Shown here: in pieces, positions 63,036 to 64,000 of the stretch
Position numbering within the stretch: the stretch's first letter is position 1
Layout: each line of letters begins with the position of its first letter
From: Telmatactis stephensoni
Lineage: Eukaryota; Cnidaria; Anthozoa; Actiniaria; Isophelliidae
Length of the DNA: 64,000 nucleotides
Reading direction: 5' to 3'
NCBI GenBank assembly: GCA_029948255.1
Contig: JALIZF010001483.1
Coordinates: 5,001 to 69,000, forward strand
Notes under the pieces: model-generated
What the model was told of the DNA's origin: nothing
Databases searched by the model: none
The model's input: the letters and a program-made list of their open reading frames with translations, nothing else
Translations under genes and position numbers: made by a program

Positions 63036-64000
63036 CTTAAAACTGACTCAACATCATGCAGGCATCATACATCGTGGGCTGCCTGTGTGCGCATGTAGGC
63101 TCATAAGACGGTCAGCGGTGAAATAAAAAGGGGGGTCCGAAGTCACTCTCGAGATATGAGGGGGATATGCGGGGTATTTTAGACACTTTTTGGTAAAAAT
63201 GGCCTTGCGACATCTGGTCAGAATATAAACATTTTTGAACAACCAAAACTGTTAAAAAGCAAACAAAACGACAGCATATGATGCATAAAACACCTGGACT
63301 AAGGTCAGTTACCGAACAATTTGCGAAGAAGCGAAAGATCAACTATAATACGCGAAAAATAGCCTTCCAGAATACACGTTTTTGAAGGATCGGACAGAGA
63401 AAAAATCAATTAATTTACTCAAAAGCTAACGAAGTGTACTTTTTTCGTTACATCAAAACATGTGAAAAGTTTATAAAATTATCATTTATAAAACAAGGGG
63501 AAAACCGTATTATTTACAGAGTTAGAGAAAAACAAAGGATATATAACTCTTTGAAAACTGAAACACCAAAAATCAGCCATTTAGTTAGTGTTCTTGCCGG
63601 CTTTTTCGACAGATAACATCCGCTAAATTTTAAAGATCAAGCTTTTCCTCCTACTTCACACAGTGTGCAATATTACATACCCTGTTAAAGACAAAGGATG
63701 TAATTTTATATGCTGTAGTTACCAATAATTAAAATTGCATTAAAATTATGATGATTCTGTCGAGCGGGTGCAATGATCCAAGAACGGATTTGTATACTTA
63801 AAATTCAATATATGCTTACAATTTGCAGCACAATAAGGGGAAAGCCTTTCGATGACCCAAATAGAAGATGGCGTTTAGGAGGCGGAATCAATGTTCCCGT
63901 GGAAGTCGAAATAGGAGAAAGTAGAAAATCGCACAATTCAAGAGTTAACGAAGGAGTAACACATAAATTGAGATAACGTCCCGTGTCAACTCCATGTTAA
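63036..64000. other. Right edge without recognisable features
   Basis: AT-rich DNA; a frame at 63773-63976 is open but has no recognisable motif. Nothing else could be supported. Confidence 0.45.

Overview
The window is AT-rich animal nuclear DNA from a chromosome end. It opens with TTAGGG-type telomere repeats and holds two recognisable host genes with animal-type GT-AG introns. These genes, together with the mix of CR1/jockey-like LINEs, an R2/R4-like LINE, a Ty3/Gypsy remnant and dozens of foldback elements, suggest a cnidarian (coral or anemone-like). The species cannot be named from the sequence alone.

Layout. 1-419 is telomeric repeat, with an inverted junction at 63/65. 420-13300 is gene-poor subtelomeric DNA: a broken cysteine-peptidase-like pseudogene (1457-2075), two blocks of a roughly 180-bp repeat carrying the palindrome GGTCACGTGACC, a 2.3-kb TIR element with TA duplication (5294-7639) and several MITEs. 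13375-15185 is a Gypsy element with identical LTRs, deleted internally to an integrase remnant. 17206-18972 is a 5'-truncated LINE, and 19030-20845 is a TTAA-flanked foldback element. 21238-27955 is a composite bounded by 63-bp inverted repeats. It holds a LINE broken by a probable solo LTR, and inside (ATT)n runs an R4/Dong-like LINE fragment in the opposite direction.

28521-52838 (+) is BHMT, betaine-homocysteine S-methyltransferase. Nine exons rebuild a 399-residue protein with every splice junction in frame and all three zinc cysteines present. Its introns are swollen by mobile DNA, including an apparently intact 1135-codon CR1-like LINE in antisense whose 5' end lies about 37 bp from the exon 4 acceptor. 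53762-60375 is a cluster of foldback elements, including a 1758-bp TTAA-flanked one with 735-bp arms. 60471-61421 (-) is a laforin (EPM2A) gene, a glucan phosphatase, with an uninterrupted coding region. 61500-63031 holds two more TIR elements, and nothing recognisable follows to the right edge.

How it works together. The two host genes act in separate pathways: BHMT in methyl-group, methionine and betaine metabolism, laforin in glycogen phosphate removal. They are neighbours with no visible shared regulation. The window is chiefly a record of layered transposition into subtelomeric and intronic DNA, with repeated nesting, TTAA-, TA- and TAA-directed insertion, and one near-intact LINE. All protein assignments were made by reading motifs by eye; no database search was run.
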